From assembly GCF_015710575.1 (NCBI RefSeq), contig NZ_CP065373.1:2046001-2110000 (forward strand): a stretch of 64,000 bases of DNA, read 5' to 3'. This DNA is from Mycolicibacterium mengxianglii. Its GTDB lineage: Bacteria; Actinomycetota; Actinomycetes; Mycobacteriales; Mycobacteriaceae. The notes beneath the pieces were generated by a model. That model made no database searches. It saw only the letters and a list, made by a program, of their open reading frames with translations, and was not told the DNA's origin. Position numbers and translations under genes: made by a program. Each line of letters opens with the position of its first letter. The stretch's first letter is position 1. This document shows, in pieces, positions 38,085 through 46,778 of the stretch.

Positions 38085-39515
38085 TCAGGCAACTCCGGTG
38101 TTGTTGAGACTCGGCTGGGTCGAGGGCTCGGCCCGCCGCGGATATTTCTTGTTGGTCGCTACCGCCACGGCGCTGAAGACGACCAGGTTGGCGACGACGC
38201 CGGGGATCAGGCCGTCGAGCCCGAAGGGACTGCCGAGCACCCACTGCCAGACCACGGTGACGACGGCTCCGGACGCGATGCCGGACAACGCGGCCGGCGC
38301 GGAGCGGATGCCGAACACCACCGCGCCGAGCAGTGGCACGATCATCGTCGGGGCCCACAGTGTGTAGCTGTAGAGCAGCGCATCGACGATCGACGGCACC
38401 GTGAGCGCGAACAGCGTCGCGCCGGCACCGACGAGCACGCTGAGCCCACGCTCCATGTTCAGCCGCTTGCGTGCCGACGGCTCCTGCTTTGTCAGCGGCC
38501 GGTAGAGGTCGTCGGTGAAGACCACCGCCGAGGAGTTGAGATAGCTACTGGCCGTGGACATCACGACCGCCAACAGAGCGGCGACCAGGAGCCCGAGAAG
38601 TCCGACCGGCATCAGATTCGTCACCACCGTCGGCAGCGCGGAATCGGGGTCGATATCCGGGTAGAGCACCAACGCGACGGCCCCGATGGACGCGGCGATG
38701 AAGTAGAAGAAGAACGAGAAGATGCCCGCGGTGACAAAACCCTTGCGTGCGTGGGAGGAGTCGGGAGTCGAGAACGTCCGCTGTGCGTACGGCGGCACCA
38801 GGGTCTCGCCCAGCAGAAACGCCGCGAAGAGTCCCACGAACTTCATCAGGCTGTAGTCGCCGAGCACTGACAGGTGGTCGGCCGGCAGCGCATCCAGCAG
38901 GGCCGAGGGGCCGCCGACTGCGTGCAGACCGATCAGCAGGGTGACCGGGATCAGAATGCCGAGGAAGACGAACTGCAGTAGGTCGGTCTGGATCACGGCC
39001 CAGGCGCCGCCGGCGGCGGAGTAGAGCACGGTCACCGTCATGCCGATGAGGATGGCCGGCGTCGGCGGGATGTCGAGGGTGGCGTTGACGACGGTACCGA
39101 TGGCCAGCGCCTGCGCCCCGAGGATGCCGGTGCACAACAGGATGGACAGGCCGCCGGTGACCAGGCGGGCCGGCTTGCCGTAGTGCGCGTCCATCACGTC
39201 ACCGAGGGTGTGTGCGCCGAGGTAGCGCTTGAGCTTGGGGGCCACGAACAGGCCGACCAAGACGGTCTGGATTCCGAACGCGAAGAACGCGAACATGTAG
39301 ACGTAGCCGTCGCGCATGGTGGCGCCGGCCACCCCGAGTGACGCGCCGCCGCCCAGAAAGGCCGCCGCCAGGCTGCCGAAGAACACCGGCCAGATGATGC
39401 GGTTGCCGGCTACGGCAAAGTCGTCGGGATTCGAGACCTTCCGCATGGTTTGCACGCCGACGACTATCAGCACCACAAAATAGCCGGCTACGGCTATCCA
39501 ATCCCAGACTGTCAC
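38085..39515 (-). CDS. Sodium:solute symporter (SSS family)
   Basis: The 476-residue polytopic protein has about 13 hydrophobic segments with SSS landmarks: a PDDFAVAGNRI opening loop (the F-x-AGR-like motif), GGGASLGVAGA, a GGAWAVIQTDLLQF substrate/sodium region and VVMSTASSYLNSSAVVFTDDLYRP (the SSF signature ending in D-LYR). GTG at 39515 is preferred because GAGGAG lies a few bases upstream. An in-frame ATG at 39542 adds nine residues. The operon mates suggest an amino-acid or amine substrate. Confidence 0.88.
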   Translation of the reverse strand: MTVWDWIAVAGYFVVLIVVGVQTMRKVSNPDDFAVAGNRIIWPVFFGSLAAAFLGGGASLGVAGATMRDGYVYMFAFFAFGIQTVLVGLFVAPKLKRYLGAHTLGDVMDAHYGKPARLVTGGLSILLCTGILGAQALAIGTVVNATLDIPPTPAILIGMTVTVLYSAAGGAWAVIQTDLLQFVFLGILIPVTLLIGLHAVGGPSALLDALPADHLSVLGDYSLMKFVGLFAAFLLGETLVPPYAQRTFSTPDSSHARKGFVTAGIFSFFFYFIAASIGAVALVLYPDIDPDSALPTVVTNLMPVGLLGLLVAALLAVVMSTASSYLNSSAVVFTDDLYRPLTKQEPSARKRLNMERGLSVLVGAGATLFALTVPSIVDALLYSYTLWAPTMIVPLLGAVVFGIRSAPAALSGIASGAVVTVVWQWVLGSPFGLDGLIPGVVANLVVFSAVAVATNKKYPRRAEPSTQPSLNNTGVA

Positions 39516-39611
39516 CAGGTCTCCTCTCGACGAATGGAGCAAGCGTAGGAGGCGTCGGCCCCGCCGGTCTTCGGCAAAAGCACCAGAGTCGGGAAATTCA
39601 AGGCGCTAGCA

Positions 39612-39630
39612 TTGTGCAATTCGCACAATT
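39612..39630. promoter_or_regulatory. Inverted repeat in the divergent symporter/regulator gap (candidate operator)
   Basis: ATTGTGC-AATTC-GCACAAT is a perfect palindrome with 7-base arms. It is centred about 55 bases before the regulator start and about 105 before the symporter start, in a 160-base AT-richer gap. It is a natural candidate binding site for the CdaR/PucR-type regulator encoded at its right. Confidence 0.5.
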
Positions 39631-39675
39631 CGCCCGGATTGTTGTTACGTAAACGTTAAAAGCATCGGAGTTGGT

Positions 39676-40830
39676 GTGCTCAGTACGGAGCTTGCCCAGC
39701 AGATCGCCGTCGAAATCACCGGGGTCATCGGGCACAACGTGTTGATCACCGACTCCACCGGGGTCGTCCTGGGCAGCGGCGACCCAGAGCGGGTCGGGCA
39801 GTTCCACGAGGCCTCGGTGGTGGTCATCAAAACCAACAGCACCCGCAGCCACACCGCGGCCGATGTGCAGTTCCTCAAGGGCAGCCTGCCCGGCACCACA
39901 CTTCCGCTGGCGGTCGGCGGAACCGTGGTCGGAACCGTCGGGCTTTCCGGCCCCCCGGAACTGGTCGGACAGTTCGGGCAGATCGTGAAGCGCCAAACCG
40001 AGATCCTGCTCAGCGAAGCCAACCGGATCGGGGTGCGCGTCTCCCGTCAGCGGGCCACCGAGGACATCCTTCGAGAGGTCTTCGAATGGCACCGGACCGA
40101 CATCTCGGCAGACAGCGTGCAGAATCGCGCAACCGCCCTGAACTACGACCTGCAGGTGCCGCGCCAGGTCGTCCTCGCCCGCATCGATCAGCATCTGACG
40201 CCGGCCGCACGCGCCGACGCTGATCTGGCGGGTGCGGTTCTCGACTGGTGGCGCGAAAGCCCGCCCGCTCCACAGGAAATGGTCGGACGACTGTCACGCA
40301 ATGTCCTCGCGGCGATGACCCCCAGCCGCGGCGTGGCAGACGACGTCTTCTCCCGGTGGGGGGCGATTGTCGAGCGGGGACGCCACCGCGGATGGACGAT
40401 CGTGGTCGCGGCCGGCCCGGTGGCATCGGGGGTGGGTCAACTGAACTCCTCGGCGCAGGATGCCCGCGATGCGCTCGACCTCGGCAGGAAGTTCTTCCCC
40501 GACCGCAGCCTCCACGACATCGAGAACCTTCGTCTGCTGCAGTTGCTCCGATCCGCACCCGAAGCCACCCGGCGCCGGCTCGTCACGGCGGTGTTCGGCG
40601 ACGCTCTCCGCGCGCCGGACTGGCCCGAACTCAGCAGAACGCTGCTGGTGTGGGGCGAGAGCGGATTCAATGTGACCAGGACCGCCGAGAAGCTGCACCT
40701 GCACCGCAACACTCTGACCTACCGGCTCGCCAAGCTGGAGAAGCTGACCGGTCACCAGACAGCGGGGTCCACCGGCGAATCGGTGTTGCTCTATGTCGCG
40801 GCGATGATGGACGACGCGGTGACCACCTGA
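39676..40830 (+). CDS. CdaR/PucR-type transcriptional regulator
   Basis: The 384-residue protein has an N-terminal sensor resembling the sugar-diacid recognition domain (about residues 1-130, LAQQIAVEITGVIGHNVLI). A central GGDEF-like/PucR linker follows. The C-terminal HTH_30 helix-turn-helix is NVTRTAEKLHLHRNTLTYRL (residues about 335-354). Such proteins usually activate a neighbouring catabolic operon in response to its substrate. It is divergent from the symporter-RidA-DadA operon. The likely start is GTG at 39676. Confidence 0.85.
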   Translation: MLSTELAQQIAVEITGVIGHNVLITDSTGVVLGSGDPERVGQFHEASVVVIKTNSTRSHTAADVQFLKGSLPGTTLPLAVGGTVVGTVGLSGPPELVGQFGQIVKRQTEILLSEANRIGVRVSRQRATEDILREVFEWHRTDISADSVQNRATALNYDLQVPRQVVLARIDQHLTPAARADADLAGAVLDWWRESPPAPQEMVGRLSRNVLAAMTPSRGVADDVFSRWGAIVERGRHRGWTIVVAAGPVASGVGQLNSSAQDARDALDLGRKFFPDRSLHDIENLRLLQLLRSAPEATRRRLVTAVFGDALRAPDWPELSRTLLVWGESGFNVTRTAEKLHLHRNTLTYRLAKLEKLTGHQTAGSTGESVLLYVAAMMDDAVTT

Positions 40831-40857
40831 GCGCCGACCCGAGACCGGCTGACCCGC

Positions 40858-40863
40858 TAAGTT
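40858..40863 (+). promoter_or_regulatory. Candidate -10 element, leaderless PPOX-gene transcript
   Basis: TAAGTT fits TANNNT and ends six bases before the ATG at 40870. There is no Shine-Dalgarno sequence. Confidence 0.45.
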
Positions 40864-40869
40864 GTCACG

Positions 40870-41259
40870 ATGGCCGCCACCTTCGCCGAAGTAGCCAAAT
40901 CCGAGTACATCCTGCTGACCACGTTCACCAAAGACGGTCGTCCCAAGCCGACGCCCATCTGGGCGGCGCCGGCGGGGGAGAACCTCGTGGTGATCACCCA
41001 GGAGAACTCCTGGAAGGTGAAGCGGATCCGCAACACCCCGCGGGTCACCATCGCCAAATGCGATATGCGCGGTAACCCCAAAGGCGAGGCCGTGGAAGCC
41101 ACCGCGACGATCCTCGACAAATCCCGCACCGGTGAGGTGTACGACGCCATCTCCAAGAGGTACGGGCTGATCGGCAAGACGTTCAACTTCTTCTCGAAGC
41201 TGCGCGGCGGGATGGACACCAACGTCGGGCTCGAACTCAAGGCCGTGGAATCAACATAA
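40870..41259 (+). CDS. F420-type PPOX oxidoreductase, Rv2061c-like
   Basis: The 129-residue split-barrel protein has YILLTTFTKDGRPKPTPIWA as the first strands, typical of the PPOX-class F420-binding family, and NTPRVTIAKCDMRGNPKG as the central strand pair. It corresponds to Rv2061c by position. Its substrate is unknown. The last codons and stop are part of an 18-base sequence that is repeated twice more directly downstream. Confidence 0.85.
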   Translation: MAATFAEVAKSEYILLTTFTKDGRPKPTPIWAAPAGENLVVITQENSWKVKRIRNTPRVTIAKCDMRGNPKGEAVEATATILDKSRTGEVYDAISKRYGLIGKTFNFFSKLRGGMDTNVGLELKAVEST

Positions 41260-41297
41260 GGCGGGGAATCAACATAAGGCGCGGAACCAACATGACG
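41246..41297 (+). repeat. Triple 18-base repeat that includes the stop codon of the PPOX gene
   Basis: Three copies of a GGAATCAACATAAGGCG-like unit follow each other with an exact 18-base period. The first contains the gene's terminal Glu-Ser-Thr and TAA. The second repeats them and the third ends in TGA. All three stops are in the same frame. Confidence 0.9.
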
Positions 41298-41317
41298 TAC
41301 CCGACGTTGGTCACTTC

Positions 41318-41815
41318 ATGGTGATGCGGATGTTTCTGCTCTACGTCCTGGTCGAAATCGCGGTCATCGTCGCACTGACGGCGACCATCGGCTTCGGCTG
41401 GACGCTGCTCGCGCTGGTCGGCACGTTCGTGCTGGGCATCGTGCTGGCCGGCTCACAGCTGCGCCGTCAGCTCGCGCGCCTGCGGCAGGGGATGAGTGAC
41501 CCGCAGGGCACCATCACCGACAGCGCACTGGTGGCTCTGGGCTCGGTGCTGGTCTTCATCCCCGGGCTGGTCACCACGGTGGCCGGGTTGCTGATGCTCG
41601 CCCCGCCCACCCGCGCTGCGATGCGGCCGCTGGCCGGGTTCGTCGCCGCCCGCGGTATCGCCCGCCAGGTCGCCTTCGTCAACCTCTCCGGAGTCCCCGG
41701 CGCCCAGATGCCGCGGCGCGGCCAGTACATCGACGGCGAAGTGATCGACGTGTCCGATGTGGCCGACACCGGTGACGCGCGGGCCGAGCTGCCATCGGAG
41801 CCCAAGCCTGAGTAG
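41318..41815 (+). CDS. FxsA-family membrane protein
   Basis: The 165-residue protein has three or four hydrophobic segments at the N-terminal two-thirds, and an FxsA-like LRRQLARLRQGMSDPQG cytoplasmic loop followed by LVFIPGLVTTVAGLLMLAPPTR. The tail is polar and acidic (EVIDVSDVADTGDARAEL). FxsA in E. coli is known for suppressing phage-T7 exclusion by F. Its cellular role is unclear. Start: ATG at 41318 or the in-frame ATG at 41324. Confidence 0.85.
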   Translation: MVMRMFLLYVLVEIAVIVALTATIGFGWTLLALVGTFVLGIVLAGSQLRRQLARLRQGMSDPQGTITDSALVALGSVLVFIPGLVTTVAGLLMLAPPTRAAMRPLAGFVAARGIARQVAFVNLSGVPGAQMPRRGQYIDGEVIDVSDVADTGDARAELPSEPKPE

Positions 41816-41818
41816 GTT
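41813..41818 (+). promoter_or_regulatory. Candidate -10 element, leaderless transcript of the YtcJ-like gene
   Basis: TAGGTT overlaps the stop codon of fxsA, fits TANNNT and ends eight bases before GTG 41827. It argues against an upstream in-frame TTG at 41818, which would lie inside the promoter element. Confidence 0.4.
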
Positions 41819-41826
41819 TGTCGTCC

Positions 41827-43416
41827 GTGACGACGCTGCTGCGGGGCGGCCGCATCCACAGCCCCACACACCCTGACGCCACCGCCATGGCGGTCCGCGG
41901 CGACGTCATCGCCTGGCTCGGAAGCGACGACGTCGCCCGTGCACAGTTCCCTGACGCCGATGTCGTCGACCTGGACGGTGCGTTCGTCGCGCCGGCGTTC
42001 GTGGATGCGCACGTCCATGTCACCTCCACCGGTCTGCTGCGCAGCGGGCTCGACCTGCGCGCAGCCACGTCCCGGGCGCACTGCCTGCGGCTGATCGCCG
42101 AGCACGCCGCCGCGCAGCAGGACGGGATCATCTGGGGACACGGTTGGGACGACTCGGGCTGGCCGCAGCCCGGACCGCCGAGCACCGCGGAAATCGACGC
42201 CGTGGTCGGGGACCGGCCGGTGTACCTCTCCCGCATCGACGTGCACTCGGCGCTGGCGTCCACCCCGCTGCGGGCTCGCGCTGATGGACTGAACGCCGCC
42301 GACGGCTACGACGCTGCCGGGCCGCTGAGCGCCGACGCCCACCACCTGGTGCGGGCGCAGGCCCGCGCGCTGCTCAGTGCCACCCAACGGACCCAGGCCA
42401 GAACCGCTGCACTCGACGCCTTCGCCGCCGCCGGAATCGTCGCTGTCCACGAATGCGCGGGCCCGCAGATCGGCGGCCTGCAGGACTGGCAGCAGCTGCG
42501 CGACACCGACCACGGGATCGAGGTCCTCGGTTACTGGGGTGAGGCTGTGGACTCCGCCGCCGCCGCCCGGCAGCTGATGACCGACACCGGCGCGCGCGGC
42601 CTGGCCGGGGACCTGTTCGTCGACGGAGCGCTGGGCTCGCACACCGCGTGGCTGAACGAGCCCTATGCCGACGCCGATCACTGCGGACGCAGTTATCTGG
42701 ACGCCGACACCATCGCCGCACACGTACGCGCCTGCACTGAAGCGCAGGTGACAGCCGGATTCCACGTCATCGGCGATGCCGCGGTCAGCGCCGCGGTCGA
42801 CGCCATCGAACGGGTGGTCGACGAGCTCGGCGTGCCGGCGGTGGCCCGCTGCGGGCACCGCCTCGAGCATCTGGAGATGGTGTCCGCCGAGCAGGCGGCC
42901 AAGCTCGGCGCCTGGGGTGTCATCGCCAGCGTGCAACCGAATTTCGACGCCCTCTGGGGTGGTGAGGACGGCATGTACGCCCGCCGGCTGGGACCGGACC
43001 GGGCACCTCGGCTCAATCCGTTCTCCGCGTTGGCCGCGGCGGGCATGCCGCTGGCGTTCGGGTCCGACAGCCCCGTGACCGATATCGATCCCTGGGCGAC
43101 GGTCCGAGCCGCCACGGCGCACCAGAGTGCCGGGGCCGCGGTATCGGCCCGGGCAGCGTTCTCGGCGGCCACCCGCGGCGGGTGGCGCGCCGGCGGGGTG
43201 CGTGACGGCGTGACCGGAACCCTGACCGTGGGTGCGCCGGCCTCCTATGCCGTCTGGGCGGCCGACGAGCTGGAGGTCGCGGCACCGGCCGATACGGTGC
43301 AGCGGTGGTCCACCGACCCGCGCTCCCGGGTTCCGGCCCTGCCGGCGCTGACACCAGGTCAGCCGTCACCGCGATGTCTGCAGACGGTGCATCGCGGCAG
43401 CGTGCTGTTCGGATGA
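41827..43416 (+). CDS. YtcJ-like amidohydrolase
   Basis: The 529-residue amidohydrolase-superfamily protein of the COG1574 group has HVH in [11 protein letters not shown], a HECAG strand, [19 protein letters not shown] and a catalytic Asp in [13 protein letters not shown]. The C-terminal beta-sandwich closes with [12 protein letters not shown]. Substrates of the group are mostly unknown. GTG at 41827 is chosen from the promoter spacing. Its stop overlaps the lnt start (ATGA), so it is co-translated with the lipoprotein-modification genes. Confidence 0.85.
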   Translation: MTTLLRGGRIHSPTHPDATAMAVRGDVIAWLGSDDVARAQFPDADVVDLDGAFVAPAFVDAHVHVTSTGLLRSGLDLRAATSRAHCLRLIAEHAAAQQDGIIWGHGWDDSGWPQPGPPSTAEIDAVVGDRPVYLSRIDVHSALASTPLRARADGLNAADGYDAAGPLSADAHHLVRAQARALLSATQRTQARTAALDAFAAAGIVAVHECAGPQIGGLQDWQQLRDTDHGIEVLGYWGEAVDSAAAARQLMTDTGARGLAGDLFVDGALGSHTAWLNEPYADADHCGRSYLDADTIAAHVRACTEAQVTAGFHVIGDAAVSAAVDAIERVVDELGVPAVARCGHRLEHLEMVSAEQAAKLGAWGVIASVQPNFDALWGGEDGMYARRLGPDRAPRLNPFSALAAAGMPLAFGSDSPVTDIDPWATVRAATAHQSAGAAVSARAAFSAATRGGWRAGGVRDGVTGTLTVGAPASYAVWAADELEVAAPADTVQRWSTDPRSRVPALPALTPGQPSPRCLQTVHRGSVLFG

Positions 43417-45173
43417 GCGCCATCACCCGGACGAAGACCGTGGCCGACGCCCGCGGCCGGAAGACGCTGGCGTGGTTGCGGCCGCGGCTGACCCGACTGG
43501 CGATGGCGATCGTCGCCGGCCTGCTGCTGTGCGTGAGTTTCCCGCCGCTGGGCTGGTGGTGGGCCGCCATCGTCGGGGTGGCGCTGCTGATGGTCGTGGT
43601 GCGCAGCCCGGCCACGACGGCCGCGGGTGGGTTCGGGTACGGCCTGGTATGCGGGTTGACCTTCTATCTGCCGTTGTTGCCGTGGATCAGCGGACTGGTC
43701 GGGGCATTGCCCTGGGTGGCGCTGTCCGCGATGTGCGCGCTGTTCCCGGCGCTGTTCGCGCTGATGGCGGTGGCGGTGCGACGGCTGCCCGGCTGGCCGC
43801 TGTGGTTCGCGGCGGTGTGGATGGTCCAGGAGTGGCTCAAGTCGACCGTGCCCTTCGGCGGTTTTCCGTGGGGTGTCCTGGGCTTCAGCCAGACGAACGG
43901 GCCGCTGCTGCCGCTGACCCGCCTCGGGGGCGTGCCCCTGGTGTCGTTCGCGACCGTGTTGATCGCCGCGGGTGCCGTCGCGATCGGGCTGGAAGTGCTG
44001 GTGTGGTGGCGGCGCGGCACCGAATCAGACGGGTCCGCCGATGGTCCGCCGGCGGTGGTGCTGCCCGGCCTGTGCATCGCGGCGGTGCTGTTGGCCACCG
44101 CGGTGGTGCACCCGGCGGTGCGCCAGTCCGCCACCGGCGCCGACGGCTCGCCCGCGGTGACCGTGGCCGCGGTGCAGGGCAATGTGCCGCGCCTGGGTCT
44201 CGACTTCAACGCGCAGCGCCGGGCGGTGCTCGACAACCATGTCGCCGAGACGCTGCGCCTGGCCGCAGATGTGCGCGCCGGCCGGGCGCCGCAGCCGCAG
44301 TTCGTGGTCTGGCCGGAGAACTCCTCCGATATCGACCCGCTGTCCAACGCCGACGCCGGCGCGCAGATCACGAGGGCCGCCGAGGCGGTCCGCGCCCCGA
44401 TCCTCGTCGGCGCGGTGGTCGCGCATCCGGACAGCTCCGCGGACAACCCCGCCGCACTGAACACCGTCATGGTGTGGGACCCGCTGCACGGCCCGGGTGA
44501 ACGTCACGACAAGAAGATCGTCCAGCCGTTCGGTGAGTACCTGCCGTGGCGGGGGTTCTTCTCCAAGTTGTCGTCGTACGCCGCCCGTGCCGGCTACTTC
44601 GTGCCCGGCGAGGGCAACGGCGTGGTGCACGCGGCCGGTGTCCCGATCGGCGTCACCACCTGCTGGGAGGTGATCTTCGACCGGGCGGCTCGCGAAGCGG
44701 TGCTGGGCGGCGCTCAGGTGCTGACGGTGCCTACCAACAACGCCACCTTCGATCAGGTGATGAGCGAACAGCAACTGGCGTTCTCCCGGGCCAGGGCCGT
44801 CGAACACAATCGTTACGTCGTGGTCGCCGGAACCACCGGGATCAGCGCCATCATCGCCCCCGACGGCACGGAACTGGCCCGGACCGAATGGTTCCAGCCG
44901 GCGTACCTCGACCTGCCGGTGCGCCTGAAGACGGAGTTGACACCGGCCACCCGCTGGGGACCGCTCATTTTGCTGGTCCTGGTTGCAGTGGGAATCACGG
45001 CTGTGCTGGCCGGAGCATGGCGTTCCGTCAGGCACAATGGAGGGTTATTGCGTCCGATACTGTCGTCCGCCCGCTGCCGCAGGCAGCAGCCGATCACCGA
45101 CAGCTTCGGACCCACGACAGAGTCGGATGCGCTCCCCGGAGCCGCCGATGCGGACACCCGAGGAGCAACATGA
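43413..45173 (+). CDS. lnt: Apolipoprotein N-acyltransferase Lnt
   Basis: The 586-residue protein has about seven N-terminal membrane segments and a nitrilase-type C-N hydrolase domain. The catalytic triad positions are visible: Glu302 (VWPENSSD), Lys367 ([15 protein letters not shown]) and Cys417 (TTCWEVIFD). It adds the third acyl chain to lipoproteins at the outer face of the membrane. Here it is a gene separate from ppm1, whose ATG overlaps its stop. In M. tuberculosis (from memory) the two are one polypeptide, Rv2051c. Confidence 0.93.
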   Translation: MSAITRTKTVADARGRKTLAWLRPRLTRLAMAIVAGLLLCVSFPPLGWWWAAIVGVALLMVVVRSPATTAAGGFGYGLVCGLTFYLPLLPWISGLVGALPWVALSAMCALFPALFALMAVAVRRLPGWPLWFAAVWMVQEWLKSTVPFGGFPWGVLGFSQTNGPLLPLTRLGGVPLVSFATVLIAAGAVAIGLEVLVWWRRGTESDGSADGPPAVVLPGLCIAAVLLATAVVHPAVRQSATGADGSPAVTVAAVQGNVPRLGLDFNAQRRAVLDNHVAETLRLAADVRAGRAPQPQFVVWPENSSDIDPLSNADAGAQITRAAEAVRAPILVGAVVAHPDSSADNPAALNTVMVWDPLHGPGERHDKKIVQPFGEYLPWRGFFSKLSSYAARAGYFVPGEGNGVVHAAGVPIGVTTCWEVIFDRAAREAVLGGAQVLTVPTNNATFDQVMSEQQLAFSRARAVEHNRYVVVAGTTGISAIIAPDGTELARTEWFQPAYLDLPVRLKTELTPATRWGPLILLVLVAVGITAVLAGAWRSVRHNGGLLRPILSSARCRRQQPITDSFGPTTESDALPGAADADTRGAT

Positions 45174-45952
45174 CCATCGGCGGAACAGGGCCGTCCTTGC
45201 CTGGTGAGCGGCCCAGCCGACGCACGTTGGTGATCGTCCCGACGTACAACGAGCTGGAGAACCTGCCACTCATCGTCGGCCGCATCCACGCTGCGCTGCC
45301 GGAGGTCCACGTACTGGTCGTCGACGACGGAAGTCCCGACGGCACCGGTCAGCTCGCCGACGAGCTTGCCCTGGCCGACCCCGACCGGGTGCACGTCATG
45401 CACCGCAGTGCCAAGGACGGACTGGGCGCTGCCTACCTGGCCGGATTCGGCTGGGGGCTGAGCCGCCAGTACTCGGTGCTGGTGGAGATGGACGCCGACG
45501 GCAGCCACGCGCCCGAGCAGTTACACCGGCTGCTGGATGCCGTCGACGAGGGAGCCGACCTGGCGATCGGTTCGCGGTACGTGCCGGGCGGAACCGTGCG
45601 GAACTGGCCGGCGCGCCGGCTGGTGCTGTCCAAGACCGCCAACACCTACTCCCGGGTGCTGCTGGGAGTGGACATCCATGACATCACCGCCGGCTACCGG
45701 GCCTACCGCCGCGAGGTCCTGGAGAAGATCGACCTGAGCGCGGTGGACTCCAAGGGCTACTGCTTCCAGATCGACCTCACCTGGCGTGCCATCAACAGCG
45801 GTTTCCGCGTCGTCGAGGTGCCGATCACCTTCACCGAGCGAGAGCTCGGAGTGTCGAAGATGAGCGGGTCGAATATCCGCGAAGCGCTGGTGAAGGTCGC
45901 CCAGTGGGGACTGGGCGGCCGACTCGACCGCGCCCGCGGAATCGTGCGCTGA
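45170..45952 (+). CDS. ppm1: Polyprenol-phosphate mannosyltransferase Ppm1
   Basis: The 260-residue GT2 glycosyltransferase makes polyprenyl-phosphate mannose from GDP-mannose for mannolipid (LM/LAM) and glycoprotein mannosylation. The nucleotide-binding elements [11 protein letters not shown] and [10 protein letters not shown] and the DxD-type EMDADGSH are visible, followed by [14 protein letters not shown] and [13 protein letters not shown]. It has no membrane domain of its own, and Lnt encoded directly upstream may anchor it. It converges on rbpA with three bases between. Confidence 0.94.
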   Translation: MTIGGTGPSLPGERPSRRTLVIVPTYNELENLPLIVGRIHAALPEVHVLVVDDGSPDGTGQLADELALADPDRVHVMHRSAKDGLGAAYLAGFGWGLSRQYSVLVEMDADGSHAPEQLHRLLDAVDEGADLAIGSRYVPGGTVRNWPARRLVLSKTANTYSRVLLGVDIHDITAGYRAYRREVLEKIDLSAVDSKGYCFQIDLTWRAINSGFRVVEVPITFTERELGVSKMSGSNIREALVKVAQWGLGGRLDRARGIVR

Positions 45953-45955
45953 GGC

Positions 45956-46294
45956 TCAGCTGCCCCGGCGCTTGGTCTTGATGATGTCGAGGCGCTCCTT
46001 GAGCAGCTCCTCGAGCTCTTCCACCGAGCGGCGCTCCAGCAGCATGTCCCAGTGGGTGCGCGGGGGCTTCACCTTCTTGGGTTCCGGAATGTCACCCTCG
46101 ATGAGGGTGCCTTCCATCCCGTTACGGCACAGCCAGTTGCCGGGGATCTCGGCGTCATCGGCGAACGGAACATCGAATTCCTCGCCGTTATCAGTGCGGT
46201 ACCGCGCAATCTGACGCGGCGCCAGGTCGTGGTTGCGGTCGGTCTCGTAGCTCACAGCTCCGAGGCGACTGCCTCGCAGGACACGATCAGCCAT
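45956..46294 (-). CDS. rbpA: RNA-polymerase-binding protein RbpA
   Basis: The 112-residue protein is essential in mycobacteria. It binds RNA polymerase and group I/II sigma factors and stabilises open complexes. The N-terminal tail, core (YRTDNGEEFDVPFADDAEIP, NWLCRNGMEG) and C-terminal sigma-interaction helix (LLERRSVEELEELLKERLDI) are all present. GAAGGAG lies before the ATG. Confidence 0.97.
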   Translation of the reverse strand: MADRVLRGSRLGAVSYETDRNHDLAPRQIARYRTDNGEEFDVPFADDAEIPGNWLCRNGMEGTLIEGDIPEPKKVKPPRTHWDMLLERRSVEELEELLKERLDIIKTKRRGS

Positions 46295-46421
46295 CGTCGT
46301 TTACTCCTTCAGCACAATATGTTCCGCGTCTATCAACGCTGTGACACCGGCGGAAGTTCCCGCAAAGGCGGCACGACCATCCAGGATACCGGGGATACCG
46401 GCGTTGAGCCGACAGCCGGTC

Positions 46422-46427
46422 TACAGT
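46422..46427 (+). promoter_or_regulatory. Candidate -10 element, leaderless transcript of the small cysteine-rich gene
   Basis: TACAGT fits TANNNT and ends eight bases before the GTG at 46436. It lies in the 141-base divergent gap with rbpA. Confidence 0.35.
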
Positions 46428-46435
46428 CTTCGTTC

Positions 46436-46771
46436 GTGACCCCACAGGGTAGACGGCGCTGCCAGCCGTGTCGGTGGTGTGGCCGCGAAGTTCCCGACGC
46501 CGGCCTCGGTCGGCGTCGGCAGTACTGCAGGCAGTCGTGCCGCCAGCGTGCCTACGAGCAGCGCGCGATGGTCAAGGGCTCCGCGGTGCCGCCGGATGCC
46601 GTCGTGCTCTCGGCCGACGAAGCCGCTCAGCTGTCGGACCGGGTTTTCCAGGTCCGCTGCGCTGCCGAGGATGTGGCGACCGCGGTTGACGAGGGCGCCG
46701 ACGGTGCCGAGCTCCGGGAGCTGTGCGATGCACTGGTCCGCGCGGCCAAAGCGGCCGACGGCTGGCGCTGA
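46436..46771 (+). CDS. Small cysteine-rich (zinc-finger-like) protein
   Basis: The 111-residue protein has an N-terminal Cys cluster (CQPCRWCGREV, then QYCRQSCRQRAYEQR) that resembles a treble-clef or zinc-knuckle DNA/RNA-binding finger. The basic finger is followed by an acidic helical half (AAQLSDRVFQVRCAAEDVA). By position it may match Rv2049c (uncertain, from memory). It is divergent from rbpA. No function is known to me. Confidence 0.65.
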   Translation: MTPQGRRRCQPCRWCGREVPDAGLGRRRQYCRQSCRQRAYEQRAMVKGSAVPPDAVVLSADEAAQLSDRVFQVRCAAEDVATAVDEGADGAELRELCDALVRAAKAADGWR

Positions 46772-46778
46772 GCCGACT

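Noticed and set aside
41818..41826. TTG at 41818 as start of the YtcJ-like enzyme
   Set aside because: It lies on the predicted promoter hexamer. GTG 41827 fits the leaderless spacing.
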